A stretch of DNA of 64,000 nt from positions 1,054,001 to 1,118,000 of the forward strand of contig NZ_CP130748.1 in assembly GCF_030563405.1 (NCBI RefSeq). The letters are read 5' to 3'. Source of the stretch: Vibrio sp. SNU_ST1 (GTDB taxonomy: Bacteria; Pseudomonadota; Gammaproteobacteria; Enterobacterales; Vibrionaceae). Both the position numbers and the translations under genes were made by a program. Below are positions 10,394 through 19,302 of this stretch, piece by piece (within the stretch, counting starts at the first letter, position 1; each line of letters begins with the position of its first letter). The notes beneath the pieces are model-generated. The model did no database searches. It was not told the origin of the DNA and was given only the letters and a program-made list of their open reading frames with translations.

Positions 10394-10720
10394 TTAGAAA
10401 TTCTCATTGTCTTTTCTTATTTTCATCATTGGTCTTATCGCTTTAGTTCGTTTCTCATGGTGCCAGATCCCATGGCTTTATCGGTGCAGCCTCCCGGCTG
10501 GAGAGGGATGCTCTGGGGCACGTCAGTCATCATAGGGAGTTAGCCTATGATCCGCGATGTGGCGGTGAATACTCAACATGAGTGTACGTGAGTAGAGCGA
10601 TAAGGAACTCAGTTGACCGTGTCTTACGCCGATTGCAGCACTGTCTAATCTGAGTCATCTACTCATTTACTTGCTTATGAATGGTTAGCTGTTTAAATAT
10701 CAGTCAATCCATTGATAGCA
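10394..10720 (-). promoter_or_regulatory. Long structured rne 5' leader
   Basis: About 327 bases separate the predicted rne transcription start from its start codon, similar to the long leader through which E. coli RNase E controls its own mRNA. Local stems are visible: ATCATAGG/CCTATGAT (10529-10551, 7-nt loop) and CAGCC/GGCTG (10487-10500). No conserved ORF is present. Autoregulation is inferred from position, length and structure, not shown. Confidence 0.6.
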
Positions 10721-10727
10721 GCTGTGA

Positions 10728-10756
10728 ACTATAGCAGTGGTCGGTAAACACAGCAA
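10728..10756 (-). promoter_or_regulatory. Predicted rne promoter
   Basis: On the minus strand a -35 box TTGCTG (10756-10751) and a -10 box TATAGT (10733-10728) are separated by exactly 17 bases. Transcription would begin near 10720. Confidence 0.6.
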
Positions 10757-11011
10757 TCTGCTTTGTCGTAATGCGGTAAAAAAAACAGTTTTTGTTTGGG
10801 TTTTGATAGCTCTAACTCACTGTCTATAAATAATTTATCAATTGATATTTTAATTTGGGGGAAGCTTGGTGCTTTTTTGTTCGAAGAATCAAAGAAATAT
10901 AGAACTTCAATGACCTTTTAGGGATAGAGTCGCAGGGATTTTAGATAAATAAGTTCAGAATAGGGTTAAGAAAATCTCAATTATCAAAAGTGACAGTGAT
11001 ACAATAACCCA

Positions 11012-11956
11012 ATGAGCGAAATTAGAACCCAAGTCCAATTTGTCGACATTGACGAAGATATGGCTGGTCAGCGTATTGATAACTTCTTACGCAACCAATT
11101 AAAAAACATCCCGAAAAGCATGATTTACCGAATCGTGCGTAAAGGCGAAGTCCGCGTTAACAAGAAACGTATCAAGGCTGAGTACAAACTAAAAGCTGGC
11201 GACTTAGTACGTATCCCTCCCGTTACTATTGAAGAGAAAACGGAAGAGAACGTACCGAGCACGAAACTCAATAAGGTTTCGGAATTGGAACAGTGCATCA
11301 TCTATGAAGATGATCACATGCTGATTCTCAATAAACCATCAGGTACTGCGGTTCATGGTGGCAGCGGCTTGAAGTTTGGCGCGATTGAAGCATTGCGTGC
11401 TCTTCGCCCTGATGCTCGTTTTCTTGAGTTAGTGCACCGTATTGATAGAGATACGTCTGGCATTTTGCTTGTTGCTAAGAAGCGCTCGGCGCTAAGACAC
11501 CTTCAAGCACAGTTCCGTGAAAAAACGGTTCAAAAATACTATTTCGCTTTAGTGATGGGCGAATGGAAGAACAGCTGTAAAGTCGTCAACGCACCTTTGT
11601 TAAAAAATGAAGTGAATAGCATTGTTCGAGTGAACCCTAATGGTAAAGCTTCTGAAACCCGCTTTAAGGTTTTAGAGAAATTCCAAGAGGCGACGTTGAT
11701 TCAAGCTAGCCCAATTACAGGCCGTACACACCAAATTCGTGTGCACGCTCAGTATACTGGTCACCCAATTGCTTGGGATGATCGTTACGGTGATCGTCGT
11801 TTCGATGCTTACACAGGAAAGGTTGGCCTTAATCGTCTGTTCTTACATGCAGCTAACATCAAGTTCATGCATCCAGGCAGTGAAGAGAAAATGGATATCT
11901 CTGCGCCGATGGAAAAAAGGCTAGAGAGAGCCTTAACTGGTTTGCGTAAGCTTTAA
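11012..11956 (+). CDS. rluC: 23S rRNA pseudouridine synthase RluC
   Basis: Converts uridines 955, 2504 and 2580 (E. coli numbering) of 23S rRNA to pseudouridine. An S4 RNA-binding domain occupies residues ~12-75 (QRIDNFLRNQLKNIPKSMIY). The RluA-family catalytic domain holds the HRIDRDTSG motif with the nucleophile Asp145, and a C-terminal SPITGRTHQIRVHAQYTGHP. At 314 residues it matches E. coli RluC (319). It is divergent from rne, as in E. coli. The ATG at 11012 has no clear Shine-Dalgarno sequence, and a TACAAT box at 11000-11005 lies just 6 bases before it, so the message may be nearly leaderless. Confidence 0.95.
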   Translation: MSEIRTQVQFVDIDEDMAGQRIDNFLRNQLKNIPKSMIYRIVRKGEVRVNKKRIKAEYKLKAGDLVRIPPVTIEEKTEENVPSTKLNKVSELEQCIIYEDDHMLILNKPSGTAVHGGSGLKFGAIEALRALRPDARFLELVHRIDRDTSGILLVAKKRSALRHLQAQFREKTVQKYYFALVMGEWKNSCKVVNAPLLKNEVNSIVRVNPNGKASETRFKVLEKFQEATLIQASPITGRTHQIRVHAQYTGHPIAWDDRYGDRRFDAYTGKVGLNRLFLHAANIKFMHPGSEEKMDISAPMEKRLERALTGLRKL

Positions 11957-11958
11957 GA

Positions 11959-11986
11959 AGATACGAGATACGAGATACGAGATACG
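11959..11986. repeat. Four tandem 7-bp repeats AGATACG
   Basis: AGATACG occurs four times head to tail beginning two bases after the rluC stop. It is non-coding and lies ahead of the rluC terminator. Such short tandem repeats are prone to copy-number change by slippage. Confidence 0.9.
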
Positions 11987-12037
11987 AAAGAGATAATTCT
12001 TTCAGGATTTAGTATTAGCTACCTGCAAATGATAAAG

Positions 12038-12066
12038 GTTGACGAATATCGTCAACTTTTTTGTTT
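12038..12066 (+). terminator. Terminator of rluC
   Basis: GTTGACGA (12038-12045), loop ATA and TCGTCAAC (12049-12056) are followed by TTTTTTG. Confidence 0.85.
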
Positions 12067-12080
12067 TCATATGTTGTAGA

Positions 12081-12213
12081 AGATCCCCAACTCGTTCGTT
12101 CCTCGCTCTTGAGGATGACGATTTTTTAAAGTCAGGTTCTACATCATTAGCGATTGGGTAATGTAGCTATCTTCGTCATTCCTGAGACTGACGAAGGAAG
12201 GAGTAGGGAATCT
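12081..12213. repeat. Palindromic intergenic repeat, family 2, copy 2
   Basis: The left arm begins AGATCCCCAACTCGTTCGTT and contains GAGGATGACGA. The reverse complement of the right arm begins AGATTCCCTACTCCTTCC and contains AGGAATGACGA. It is the same family as 4084-4211. It sits between the convergent ends of rluC and yceF and has no coding content. Confidence 0.65.
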
Positions 12214-12232
12214 TATCTTTAGCCGCTATTTC

Positions 12233-12814
12233 CTACAGCACATTCATTCCTTGCGCTTCTAACATATCGACCAGATCGATCAGCGGTAAGCCGATCAAGG
12301 TATTCGGGTCTTTCCCTTCCATTTTCTTAAATAACGCAATGCCTAATCCTTCGCACATAAAACTGCCTGCGCAGTAATAAGGCTGCTCTTTCTCAACATA
12401 AGAAATGATCTGTTGCTCAGTTAAATCACGGAAATGCACAACAAAGGTGTCGAGACGCGTGTCAGCTTTACTGGTCTCGCTGTTCCATACCGTTATCCCA
12501 GTATAGAAAGTGATGCTCTTACCACTTTGACGAGACAACTGCTCAATCGCTTTTTCACGAGTATGAGGTTTGCCAATGATTTCTTCGTCAATCACACATA
12601 CTTGATCGGAACCAATCACTAGGCTTGGTTGTTCGACAGCACAAGACTTGGCTTTGGTCTCAGCAAGACGCATTACCAATTGTTGAGGAGTCTCTTCTGG
12701 AAGTGGCGTTTCATCGCAGTCAGGCTTCGCTGTGACAAAGTCTAACTGTAGTTTTTTGAGGATCTCTTGCCTAAATGGAGATGTAGAAGCTAAAACTAGT
12801 TGGTAATTTCTCAT
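12233..12814 (-). CDS. yceF: 7-methyl-GTP pyrophosphatase, Maf family
   Basis: Cytosolic nucleotide pyrophosphatase of the Maf/HAM1 superfamily, YceF branch, which hydrolyses modified nucleotides such as m7GTP. The N-terminal LASTSPFRQEILKKL is the family's phosphate-binding signature (S-x-R), and VIGSDQVCVIDEEIIGKP carries the conserved catalytic Asp/Gln region. At 193 residues the length is normal. It is transcribed away from yceD, as in E. coli, where it sits at the same place before the rpmF-fab cluster. Confidence 0.93.
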   Translation of the reverse strand: MRNYQLVLASTSPFRQEILKKLQLDFVTAKPDCDETPLPEETPQQLVMRLAETKAKSCAVEQPSLVIGSDQVCVIDEEIIGKPHTREKAIEQLSRQSGKSITFYTGITVWNSETSKADTRLDTFVVHFRDLTEQQIISYVEKEQPYYCAGSFMCEGLGIALFKKMEGKDPNTLIGLPLIDLVDMLEAQGMNVL

Positions 12815-12925
12815 TTTAATTTACAATTCGTGTAAGCATTTAGTTCAGGATAACGTAACTTAGCCTGCTATTCATAATGCTCTGAACAGGAAAGGTAGGA
12901 AAGTACATTTTTTTTGCCATTTCCT

Positions 12926-12954
12926 TTGACTAAACACGATTTGGAAGATAAGAT
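12926..12954 (+). promoter_or_regulatory. Predicted promoter of the yceD-rpmF-plsX-fab operon
   Basis: TTGACT (12926-12931), a 17-base spacer and TAAGAT (12949-12954) form a good sigma-70 promoter. The predicted start, near 12961, is within about 3 bases of the yceD ATG at 12964, so the transcript would be close to leaderless for yceD. Confidence 0.6.
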
Positions 12955-12963
12955 TCGCGCCCT

Positions 12964-13491
12964 ATGCAAAAGGAAAAAATACCGCGTACAGTTGATCCGG
13001 CAAGAACGGCTCAAAAACGACTCGATATGGATGGTATCATTCAAGTCAGTCTTTTAAAGCGTTTAACCGAAACAACTGAAGGCGTAAAACGTGACGCGCA
13101 AGTCTCAATGTCATTTGGGCTTGATGAACAACGATTAGTCGTTATCTCTGGTAAAGCTAACGTCGAAGTCGATTTAGAGTGTCAACGTTGTAATGAGGTT
13201 TTCGCACATGAGTGCGATGTCCAATTTACTTATACTCCTGTTTACAGCGAGAAAAGTGAAGAGGAAGCACCGGAAGAGTACGATTTGGTAGATCTGAACG
13301 AGTACGGTGAGTTAGACCTGATTCAATTAGTTGAAGACGAGTTCATCCTTGGATTGCCACAAATAGCAATGCACGACGATGCGAAATGTAGCGTTAACTC
13401 AAATAACTTGGTGTTTGGTGAACTTCCTGAAGAAATTGAGGAAGATAAAAAGCCGAATCCATTTGATGTTTTAAAAAACTTAAAGAAGTAA
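12964..13491 (+). CDS. yceD: Large ribosomal RNA subunit accumulation protein YceD
   Basis: DUF177-family protein needed for normal 23S rRNA accumulation in E. coli and plants. The 175 residues contain the conserved ECQRCNEVF motif and an acidic C-terminal half with the DLIQLVEDEFILGLPQ signature, ending NPFDVLKNLKK. It lies directly upstream of rpmF, the pairing seen in nearly all bacteria with this family, and probably shares its transcript. The ATG at 12964 follows the predicted transcription start almost directly. Confidence 0.93.
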   Translation: MQKEKIPRTVDPARTAQKRLDMDGIIQVSLLKRLTETTEGVKRDAQVSMSFGLDEQRLVVISGKANVEVDLECQRCNEVFAHECDVQFTYTPVYSEKSEEEAPEEYDLVDLNEYGELDLIQLVEDEFILGLPQIAMHDDAKCSVNSNNLVFGELPEEIEEDKKPNPFDVLKNLKK

Positions 13492-13535
13492 CTTATTAGT
13501 AAGTATCTTTAAGAATTTACATAGGAGTAGGGTCA

Positions 13536-13706
13536 ATGGCCGTACAAAAGAGCAAGAAATCACGTTCAATGCGTGGCATGCGTCGTTCACACGATGCGCT
13601 AACTACAGCTGCACTTTCTGTAGACGCAACTTCAGGTGAAACTCACCTACGTCACAACGTGACTGCCGAAGGTTTCTACCGCGGCAAAAAGGTTATCAAC
13701 AAGTAA
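13536..13706 (+). CDS. rpmF: 50S ribosomal protein L32
   Basis: The 56-residue product begins [20 protein letters not shown] and ends [11 protein letters not shown], matching bacterial L32 of the cysteine-free type (the gammaproteobacterial form without the zinc-binding cysteines). The ATG at 13536 is preceded by TAGGAG with good spacing. It sits 44 bases after yceD and 9 bases before plsX, the conserved arrangement that ties ribosome synthesis to membrane lipid synthesis. Confidence 0.97.
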   Translation: MAVQKSKKSRSMRGMRRSHDALTTAALSVDATSGETHLRHNVTAEGFYRGKKVINK

Positions 13707-13715
13707 GGTTGACCT

Positions 13716-14741
13716 TTGCAAAATCTAACCGTTGCGCTTGATGCAATGGGCGGGGACTTCGGTCCTCGTGTTACAGTGCCTGCCGCCGTGCAGGCACTGT
13801 CGTATTTCCCAGAGCTAAAAGTCATTCTAATAGGTGATCGAAACGCGATCACATCTCAATTATCTTCATTAGGTCGAATGCCTGATTCTCGTTTGAGTAT
13901 CCAGCATTGTGATCGAGTTATTTCCAATTCTGAAAAACCTTCACTGGCCCTACGCAACAGTCAGGGGAGCTCTATGCGTGCTGCTATCGATCTGGTTGCC
14001 GAGTCACAAGCTGATGCTTGTGTGAGTGGTGGCAACACCGGCGCACTGATGGCGTTATCTCGTTTCCGACTCAAACTTCTTCCTGGTATTGATAGGCCTG
14101 CATTGGTTTCAGCTTTGCCTACCGCTTCTGGCAACCGCACATGGATGCTTGACTTAGGGGCGAACGTTTCTAGTGACGCGGATTCACTGTTTCAGTTTGC
14201 CGTAATGGGCAGTGCATTAGCAGAACAACATTTAGGTCGCGCGCCTCGTGTCGCTATCTTGAATATCGGCGCTGAAGAAATCAAAGGCAATGACCTTGTA
14301 AAACGATGCTCTGAAATGTTGTCGAATACTCAGTCTGTGAACTTCATAGGTTATATAGAAGGTAATCAATTACTTCAAGATGCTGCTGATGTCGTCGTAT
14401 GTGATGGTTTTGTGGGCAATGTCTGCTTAAAAACGTGTGAAGGTACGGCTCAGCTCTTTATTGATAAGCTAAAAACGCGCATTATGGCTTCAACAATAAA
14501 GGGTTGGATTGCCAGAATGTTGTTTTCTGAGCTATTTACTGAATTAAAAACCTTGAACCCCGACCAGTATAACGGCGCAAGTTTGTTAGGATTGCGCGGC
14601 ATTGTCATTAAAAGCCATGGAAGTGCTGATGTGTCTGCAGTCGTCAACGCGATTGGTGAGGCAGTACACGAGGTCAAACGACAAGTCCCCAGTCGCATTA
14701 GCGATCGTTTGGAAGCGGTTTTACTCGAGAGGCATTATTAG
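13716..14741 (+). CDS. plsX: Phosphate acyltransferase PlsX
   Basis: Makes acyl-phosphate from acyl-ACP, the first step of the PlsX/PlsY route to phosphatidic acid, as a peripheral membrane enzyme. The 341 residues start [20 protein letters not shown], the family's N-terminal signature, and include [17 protein letters not shown] and the glycine-rich [16 protein letters not shown] region. The start is a TTG at 13716; AAGG at 13705-13708 is 7 bases upstream, so the rare start codon is believable and matches the E. coli N-terminus. The stop is 5 bases before fabH. Confidence 0.95.
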   Translation: MQNLTVALDAMGGDFGPRVTVPAAVQALSYFPELKVILIGDRNAITSQLSSLGRMPDSRLSIQHCDRVISNSEKPSLALRNSQGSSMRAAIDLVAESQADACVSGGNTGALMALSRFRLKLLPGIDRPALVSALPTASGNRTWMLDLGANVSSDADSLFQFAVMGSALAEQHLGRAPRVAILNIGAEEIKGNDLVKRCSEMLSNTQSVNFIGYIEGNQLLQDAADVVVCDGFVGNVCLKTCEGTAQLFIDKLKTRIMASTIKGWIARMLFSELFTELKTLNPDQYNGASLLGLRGIVIKSHGSADVSAVVNAIGEAVHEVKRQVPSRISDRLEAVLLERHY

Positions 14742-14746
14742 TCTTC

Positions 14747-15697
14747 ATGTATAGCAAAATTTTAGGTACTGGCAGCTACTTGCCATCTCAGGTGCGTACT
14801 AACGCAGACTTAGAGAAAATGGTAGAGACTAGCGATGAGTGGATCGTTGCTAGAACAGGTATTAAAGAGCGTCGTATTTCAGCGGAAAACGAAACCGTTG
14901 CGGATATGGCGTTTTACGCTGCTGAGAATGCCATTGAAATGGCAGGTATCGACAAAGAAGATATTGATTTAATCATCGTTGCGACAACCAGCAGTAGCCA
15001 CACATTTCCGTCTTCGGCATGTCAGGTACAAGGCAAGCTTGGTATCAAAGGTTGCCCTGCGTTTGATTTGGCTGCGGCGTGTTCTGGTTTTGTCTACGCA
15101 CTCTCTGTTGCTGATCAACACATCAAGACTGGCATGTGTAAGAACGTTTTGGTAATCGGTGCGGATGCACTGTCAAAAACCTGTGATCCGACTGACCGCT
15201 CTACTATCATCTTATTTGGTGATGCTGCAGGTGCGGTAGTTGTTGGCGCAAGCGAAGAGCCAGGTATTTTGTCTACTCACATTTACTCTGATGGTAAATA
15301 TGGTGAGCTTCTAAGCCTAGAAGTTCCAGAGCGTGGCGGTGATGCAGATAAATGGTTGCACATGGCGGGCAACGAAGTATTTAAAGTGGCGGTAACTCAG
15401 CTTTCTAAGCTAGTTAAAGACACATTAGCGGCGAACAATATGGATAAGTCAGAGCTTGATTGGTTAGTTCCACATCAAGCGAACTACCGTATTATCTCGG
15501 CAACCGCTAAAAAGCTGACTATGTCGCTTGATCAAGTTGTGATTACTCTTGATAAGCACGGCAATACGTCGGCAGCTACCGTACCAACGGCCCTTGATGA
15601 GGCTGTTCGCGACGGGCGAATTAAACGTGGTCAAACGCTTCTACTTGAAGCGTTTGGCGGCGGCTTCACTTGGGGTTCTGCGTTAGTTAAATTCTAA
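14747..15697 (+). CDS. fabH: Beta-ketoacyl-ACP synthase III
   Basis: Starts fatty acid synthesis by condensing acetyl-CoA with malonyl-ACP. The 316-residue product has the catalytic triad in family positions: Cys112 in AACSGFV, His243 in PHQAN and Asn273 in HGNTSAA. It ends with the C-terminal [13 protein letters not shown]. The length equals E. coli FabH within one residue. It is the first fab gene of the cluster. Confidence 0.97.
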   Translation: MYSKILGTGSYLPSQVRTNADLEKMVETSDEWIVARTGIKERRISAENETVADMAFYAAENAIEMAGIDKEDIDLIIVATTSSSHTFPSSACQVQGKLGIKGCPAFDLAAACSGFVYALSVADQHIKTGMCKNVLVIGADALSKTCDPTDRSTIILFGDAAGAVVVGASEEPGILSTHIYSDGKYGELLSLEVPERGGDADKWLHMAGNEVFKVAVTQLSKLVKDTLAANNMDKSELDWLVPHQANYRIISATAKKLTMSLDQVVITLDKHGNTSAATVPTALDEAVRDGRIKRGQTLLLEAFGGGFTWGSALVKF

Positions 15698-15719
15698 CCC
15701 CAAGCGATAATCAACAAAC

Positions 15720-15755
15720 AAGGCACATAACTTATGTGCCTTATTCAATTTTTTG
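15720..15755 (+). terminator. Stem-loop with T-tract between fabH and fabD
   Basis: AAGGCACATAA (15720-15730) and TTATGTGCCTT (15732-15742) form a near-perfect palindrome followed by ATTCAATTTTTT. In the middle of an otherwise continuous operon it may act as a partial terminator or an RNA end point, lowering or separating fabD expression. Confidence 0.6.
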
Positions 15756-15777
15756 CTTTGCTTAAAGGAAAATTACA

Positions 15778-16701
15778 ATGAGCAAATTTGCTATCGTATT
15801 CCCAGGCCAAGGCTCTCAAGCTATCGGTATGCTTGCTGACCTAGGCGAACAGTATGATGTTGTTAAAAAGACATTTGCTGAAGCTTCAGAAGCACTTGGT
15901 TACGATCTATGGGCATTGGTTCAAGATGGTCCAGTAGAAAATCTAAATGAAACTTTCCGTACTCAACCGGCTCTACTAACAGCGTCTGTTGCAATCTGGC
16001 GTGTATGGCAAGAGCTTGGTCTAGAGCAACCTGCAAATCTAGCAGGTCACAGCCTAGGTGAATACTCTGCACTTGTATGTGCTGGCGTTATCGACTTCAA
16101 AGAAGCGATCAAGCTAGTTGAGCTACGTGGTCAACTGATGCAAGAAGCGGTTCCTGCGGGCGTTGGTGCAATGTACGCAATCATCGGTCTAGATGATGAA
16201 GCGATTGCTAAAGCATGTGAAGAAGCGGCACAAGACGAAGTTGTGTCTCCAGTTAACTTCAATTCACCTGGCCAAGTTGTTATCGCGGGTAACAAAGCAG
16301 CAGTAGAGCGCGCGGGTGCATTATGTAAAGAAGCGGGCGCTAAACGTGCTCTTCCTTTACCAGTATCTGTGCCGTCTCACTGTGCCCTTATGAAGCCTGC
16401 AGCAGACAAGCTAGCGGTTGCTCTAGAAGCTCTAGAGTTCAACACGCCGGCACTGCCTGTTATCAATAACGTTGATGTTATTGCTGAAACAGACCCGGCA
16501 AAAATCAAAAGCGCACTTGTTCGCCAGCTGTACAGCCCAGTTCGTTGGACTGAAGGTGTACAAGCGATGAATGAGCAAGGCGTAGAGAAGCTACTAGAAT
16601 TAGGTCCAGGTAAAGTTCTTACCGGTCTAACAAAACGAATCGTAAAAACTATGACAGCTGCTGCAGTTAATGACACTGCATCATTAGAAGCTGCTAAGTA
16701 A
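15778..16701 (+). CDS. fabD: Malonyl-CoA:ACP transacylase
   Basis: Loads malonyl groups onto acyl carrier protein. The 307 residues show FPGQGSQ at residues 8-14, the nucleophile Ser92 in GHSLGEYSALV and the catalytic His201 in VPSHCALM. Length and motif order match E. coli FabD. ATG 15778 follows AAAGGAAAATTACA. Confidence 0.97.
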   Translation: MSKFAIVFPGQGSQAIGMLADLGEQYDVVKKTFAEASEALGYDLWALVQDGPVENLNETFRTQPALLTASVAIWRVWQELGLEQPANLAGHSLGEYSALVCAGVIDFKEAIKLVELRGQLMQEAVPAGVGAMYAIIGLDDEAIAKACEEAAQDEVVSPVNFNSPGQVVIAGNKAAVERAGALCKEAGAKRALPLPVSVPSHCALMKPAADKLAVALEALEFNTPALPVINNVDVIAETDPAKIKSALVRQLYSPVRWTEGVQAMNEQGVEKLLELGPGKVLTGLTKRIVKTMTAAAVNDTASLEAAK

Positions 16702-16726
16702 ATAAACACTTAATAGAGAAGTTATG

Positions 16727-17461
16727 ATGAATTTAGAAGGCAAAGTTGCACTAGTTACAGGCGCAAGCCGTGGTATCGGTCGTGCAATCGCTGAACTTTT
16801 AGTTGAGCGTGGTGCTAAAGTTATCGGTACTGCTACGTCTGAAGGCGGCGCTGCTGCAATCAGTGAGTACCTAGGTGAGAACGGTAAAGGTCTTGCTCTT
16901 AATGTAACGGATGTTGACTCAATTGCAGCTACACTGAAAACCATCAACGATGAATTCGGTGCGATTGACATTCTGGTTAACAACGCAGGTATCACTCGTG
17001 ATAACCTACTTATGCGTATGAAAGACGATGAATGGAATGACATCATCGATACTAACCTAACGCCTATCTTCCGCATGTCTAAAGCTGTATTGCGTGGCAT
17101 GATGAAGAAGCGTCAAGGACGTATCGTAAACGTTGGTTCTGTAGTCGGTACTATGGGTAACGCTGGTCAAGCTAACTACGCAGCTGCAAAAGCAGGCGTA
17201 ATTGGTTTTACTAAATCAATGGCTCGTGAAGTTGCGTCTCGTGGTATTACAGTGAACACTGTAGCACCTGGTTTCATAGAAACTGACATGACTAAAGCGC
17301 TAAATGATGACCAACGTGCAGTAACTTTGGCGAATGTACCAGCAGGTCGATTAGGTGATCCTCGCGAAATCGCTGAAGCTGTGGTATTTTTGGCGTCACC
17401 TGCGGCAGCTTATATCACAGGTGAAACACTTCACGTCAATGGCGGTATGTACATGGTGTAA
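16727..17461 (+). CDS. fabG: 3-oxoacyl-ACP reductase FabG
   Basis: NADPH-dependent reductase of the elongation cycle, a tetrameric short-chain dehydrogenase. The Rossmann motif GASRGIGR follows VALVT; the catalytic Ser138, Tyr151 (in NYAAAKAG) and Lys155 are at E. coli positions. Two consecutive ATGs occur (16724 and 16727); 16727 gives 244 residues and the MNLEGKVALVTG start that matches E. coli exactly in length, so it is preferred, though the upstream ATG cannot be excluded. Confidence 0.96.
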   Translation: MNLEGKVALVTGASRGIGRAIAELLVERGAKVIGTATSEGGAAAISEYLGENGKGLALNVTDVDSIAATLKTINDEFGAIDILVNNAGITRDNLLMRMKDDEWNDIIDTNLTPIFRMSKAVLRGMMKKRQGRIVNVGSVVGTMGNAGQANYAAAKAGVIGFTKSMAREVASRGITVNTVAPGFIETDMTKALNDDQRAVTLANVPAGRLGDPREIAEAVVFLASPAAAYITGETLHVNGGMYMV

Positions 17462-17627
17462 ATTATGTGCAACATTTGTGCATGATTTAAGTCAAGATCA
17501 TACGTAATTTCGGTTAAAATCGTGAAAATTGTGGTTTGACCAGAAAAGTTGACCTTGCAACTTTCAATAGATTGAATAAACTACGGAAAACATCGCATAA
17601 AGCGAACTCTGTAAAGGAAAAGAAAAA

Positions 17628-17861
17628 ATGAGCAACCTCGAAGAACGCGTAAAGAAAATCATTGTTGAACAGCTAGGTGTAGACGAAGCTGAAGTTAAAA
17701 ACGAAGCTTCTTTCGTTGATGACCTAGGTGCAGATTCTCTAGACACAGTTGAGCTAGTAATGGCTCTAGAAGAAGAATTCGACACTGAGATTCCAGATGA
17801 CGAAGCTGAGAAAATTACTACTGTTCAAGCTGCTATCGATTACGTAACTAGCGCTCAGTAA
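17628..17861 (+). CDS. acpP: Acyl carrier protein
   Basis: The 77-residue acidic carrier of all fatty acid intermediates. The 4'-phosphopantetheine attachment site is Ser37 in [12 protein letters not shown]. It matches E. coli AcpP closely apart from the C-terminal few residues. It has its own 166-base upstream region with a possible promoter (TTGACC at 17549, TTGAAT at 17572), the Shine-Dalgarno AAAGGAAAAG, and its own terminator, consistent with very high separate expression as known in E. coli. Confidence 0.98.
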   Translation: MSNLEERVKKIIVEQLGVDEAEVKNEASFVDDLGADSLDTVELVMALEEEFDTEIPDDEAEKITTVQAAIDYVTSAQ

Positions 17862-17871
17862 TAATCTCTCC

Positions 17872-17900
17872 CAGGCGGTCACCTCGACCGCCTGTGTTTT
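17872..17900 (+). terminator. Terminator of acpP
   Basis: CAGGCGGTC (17872-17880), loop ACCTC and GACCGCCTG (17886-17894) are followed by TGTTTT. Confidence 0.85.
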
Positions 17901-17954
17901 ATCTAACTCATCTATCCTCATCTTAAATCACCTCAATCCCCGGAGTGTAATATC

Positions 17955-19199
17955 GTGTCCAAGCGTCGTGTAGTTGTCACTGGCATGGGTATGTTGTCGC
18001 CGGTAGGCAACACTGTAGAATCTTCTTGGAAAGCCCTGCTAGCTGGTCAAAGTGGTATCGTTAATATCGATCATTTTGATGCAACCAATTTCTCAACTCG
18101 TTTTGCAGGTCTAGTTAAAGACTTTAACTGCGAAGAGTATATGACTAAAAAAGATGCTCGTAAGATGGACTTGTTCATCCAGTACGGCGTCGCAGCAGGT
18201 ATTCAAGCTTTAGATGATTCAGCCCTAATTATTACTGAAGAAAACGCTCCTCGTGTAGGCGTTGCTATCGGTTCTGGTATTGGTGGTCTTGGTTTGATCG
18301 AAGCCGGTCACAAGGCTCTAACTGAAAAAGGCCCTCGTAAAATCAGCCCGTTCTTCGTACCGTCGACGATCGTGAATATGATTGCAGGTCACATGTCTAT
18401 CATGCGTGGCCTACGCGGTCCAAACATCGCGATCTCTACAGCATGTACGACTGGCCTACATAACATTGGCCACGCAGCTCGTATGATTGCATACGGCGAT
18501 GCTGACGCAATGCTAGCGGGTGGTGCTGAAAAAGCATCGACACCACTAGGTATGGGCGGTTTTGGTGCGGCTAAAGCACTGTCTACTCGTAACGATGAGC
18601 CTCAAAAAGCTTCTCGTCCATGGGACAAAGGCCGTGACGGCTTCGTTCTTGGTGACGGTGCAGGCATGATGGTTCTTGAAGAGTATGAACATGCTAAAGC
18701 TCGTGGCGCTAAGATTTATTGTGAGCTAGTTGGCTTCGGTATGTCGGGTGACGCTTACCACATGACATCTCCAAGTGAAGATGGTTCTGGTGGCGCACTA
18801 GCAATGGAAGCGGCTATGCGTGATGCTGGCATTACTGGTGAACAAATCGGTTATGTTAACGCACACGGTACTTCGACTCCAGCAGGTGACGTAGCGGAAG
18901 TGAAGGGCATCAAGCGTGCTCTTGGCGAAGCAGGCAGCAAGCAAGTCTTGGTTTCTTCTACGAAGTCAATGACAGGCCACCTTCTAGGTGCTGCGGGTTC
19001 TGCTGAAGCTATCATCACAGCGATGTCTCTAATTGATCAAATTGTTCCACCAACAATCAACTTAGATGATCCTGAAGAAGGCTTAGATATTGACTTAGTA
19101 CCTCACACCGCGCGTAAAGTTAGCGGTATGGAATATGCTGCATGTAACTCATTCGGCTTCGGTGGTACTAACGGCTGTTTGATCTTCAAAAAGATTTAA
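17955..19199 (+). CDS. fabF: Beta-ketoacyl-ACP synthase II
   Basis: Elongating condensing enzyme, also responsible for cis-vaccenate formation and its thermal regulation in E. coli. The 414 residues start at GTG 17955 ([17 protein letters not shown]). The active-site Cys164 lies in [12 protein letters not shown], with the two histidines in [12 protein letters not shown] and [12 protein letters not shown] and the C-terminal [10 protein letters not shown]. It lies between acpP and pabC as in E. coli. Confidence 0.97.
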   Translation: MSKRRVVVTGMGMLSPVGNTVESSWKALLAGQSGIVNIDHFDATNFSTRFAGLVKDFNCEEYMTKKDARKMDLFIQYGVAAGIQALDDSALIITEENAPRVGVAIGSGIGGLGLIEAGHKALTEKGPRKISPFFVPSTIVNMIAGHMSIMRGLRGPNIAISTACTTGLHNIGHAARMIAYGDADAMLAGGAEKASTPLGMGGFGAAKALSTRNDEPQKASRPWDKGRDGFVLGDGAGMMVLEEYEHAKARGAKIYCELVGFGMSGDAYHMTSPSEDGSGGALAMEAAMRDAGITGEQIGYVNAHGTSTPAGDVAEVKGIKRALGEAGSKQVLVSSTKSMTGHLLGAAGSAEAIITAMSLIDQIVPPTINLDDPEEGLDIDLVPHTARKVSGMEYAACNSFGFGGTNGCLIFKKI

Positions 19200-19252
19200 T
19201 CATCTTATATAAGAGTCAAACATCGTAGATAGTCATAATTAGAACTGTTTTT

Positions 19253-19290
19253 AAACGGCTCGATGCTTTAGCATTGAGCCGTTTCTTTTT
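19253..19290 (+). terminator. Terminator of fabF
   Basis: A 14-bp stem with one mismatch, AAACGGCTCGATGC (19253-19266) with GCATTGAGCCGTTT (19271-19284), has a TTTA loop and is followed by CTTTTT. Confidence 0.9.
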
Positions 19291-19302
19291 ATGGGGAAAA
19301 AC

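Noticed and set aside
17536-17580. FadR or FabR-type sites upstream of acpP
   Set aside because: No convincing palindrome for either regulator was found; only weak promoter-like boxes are present.
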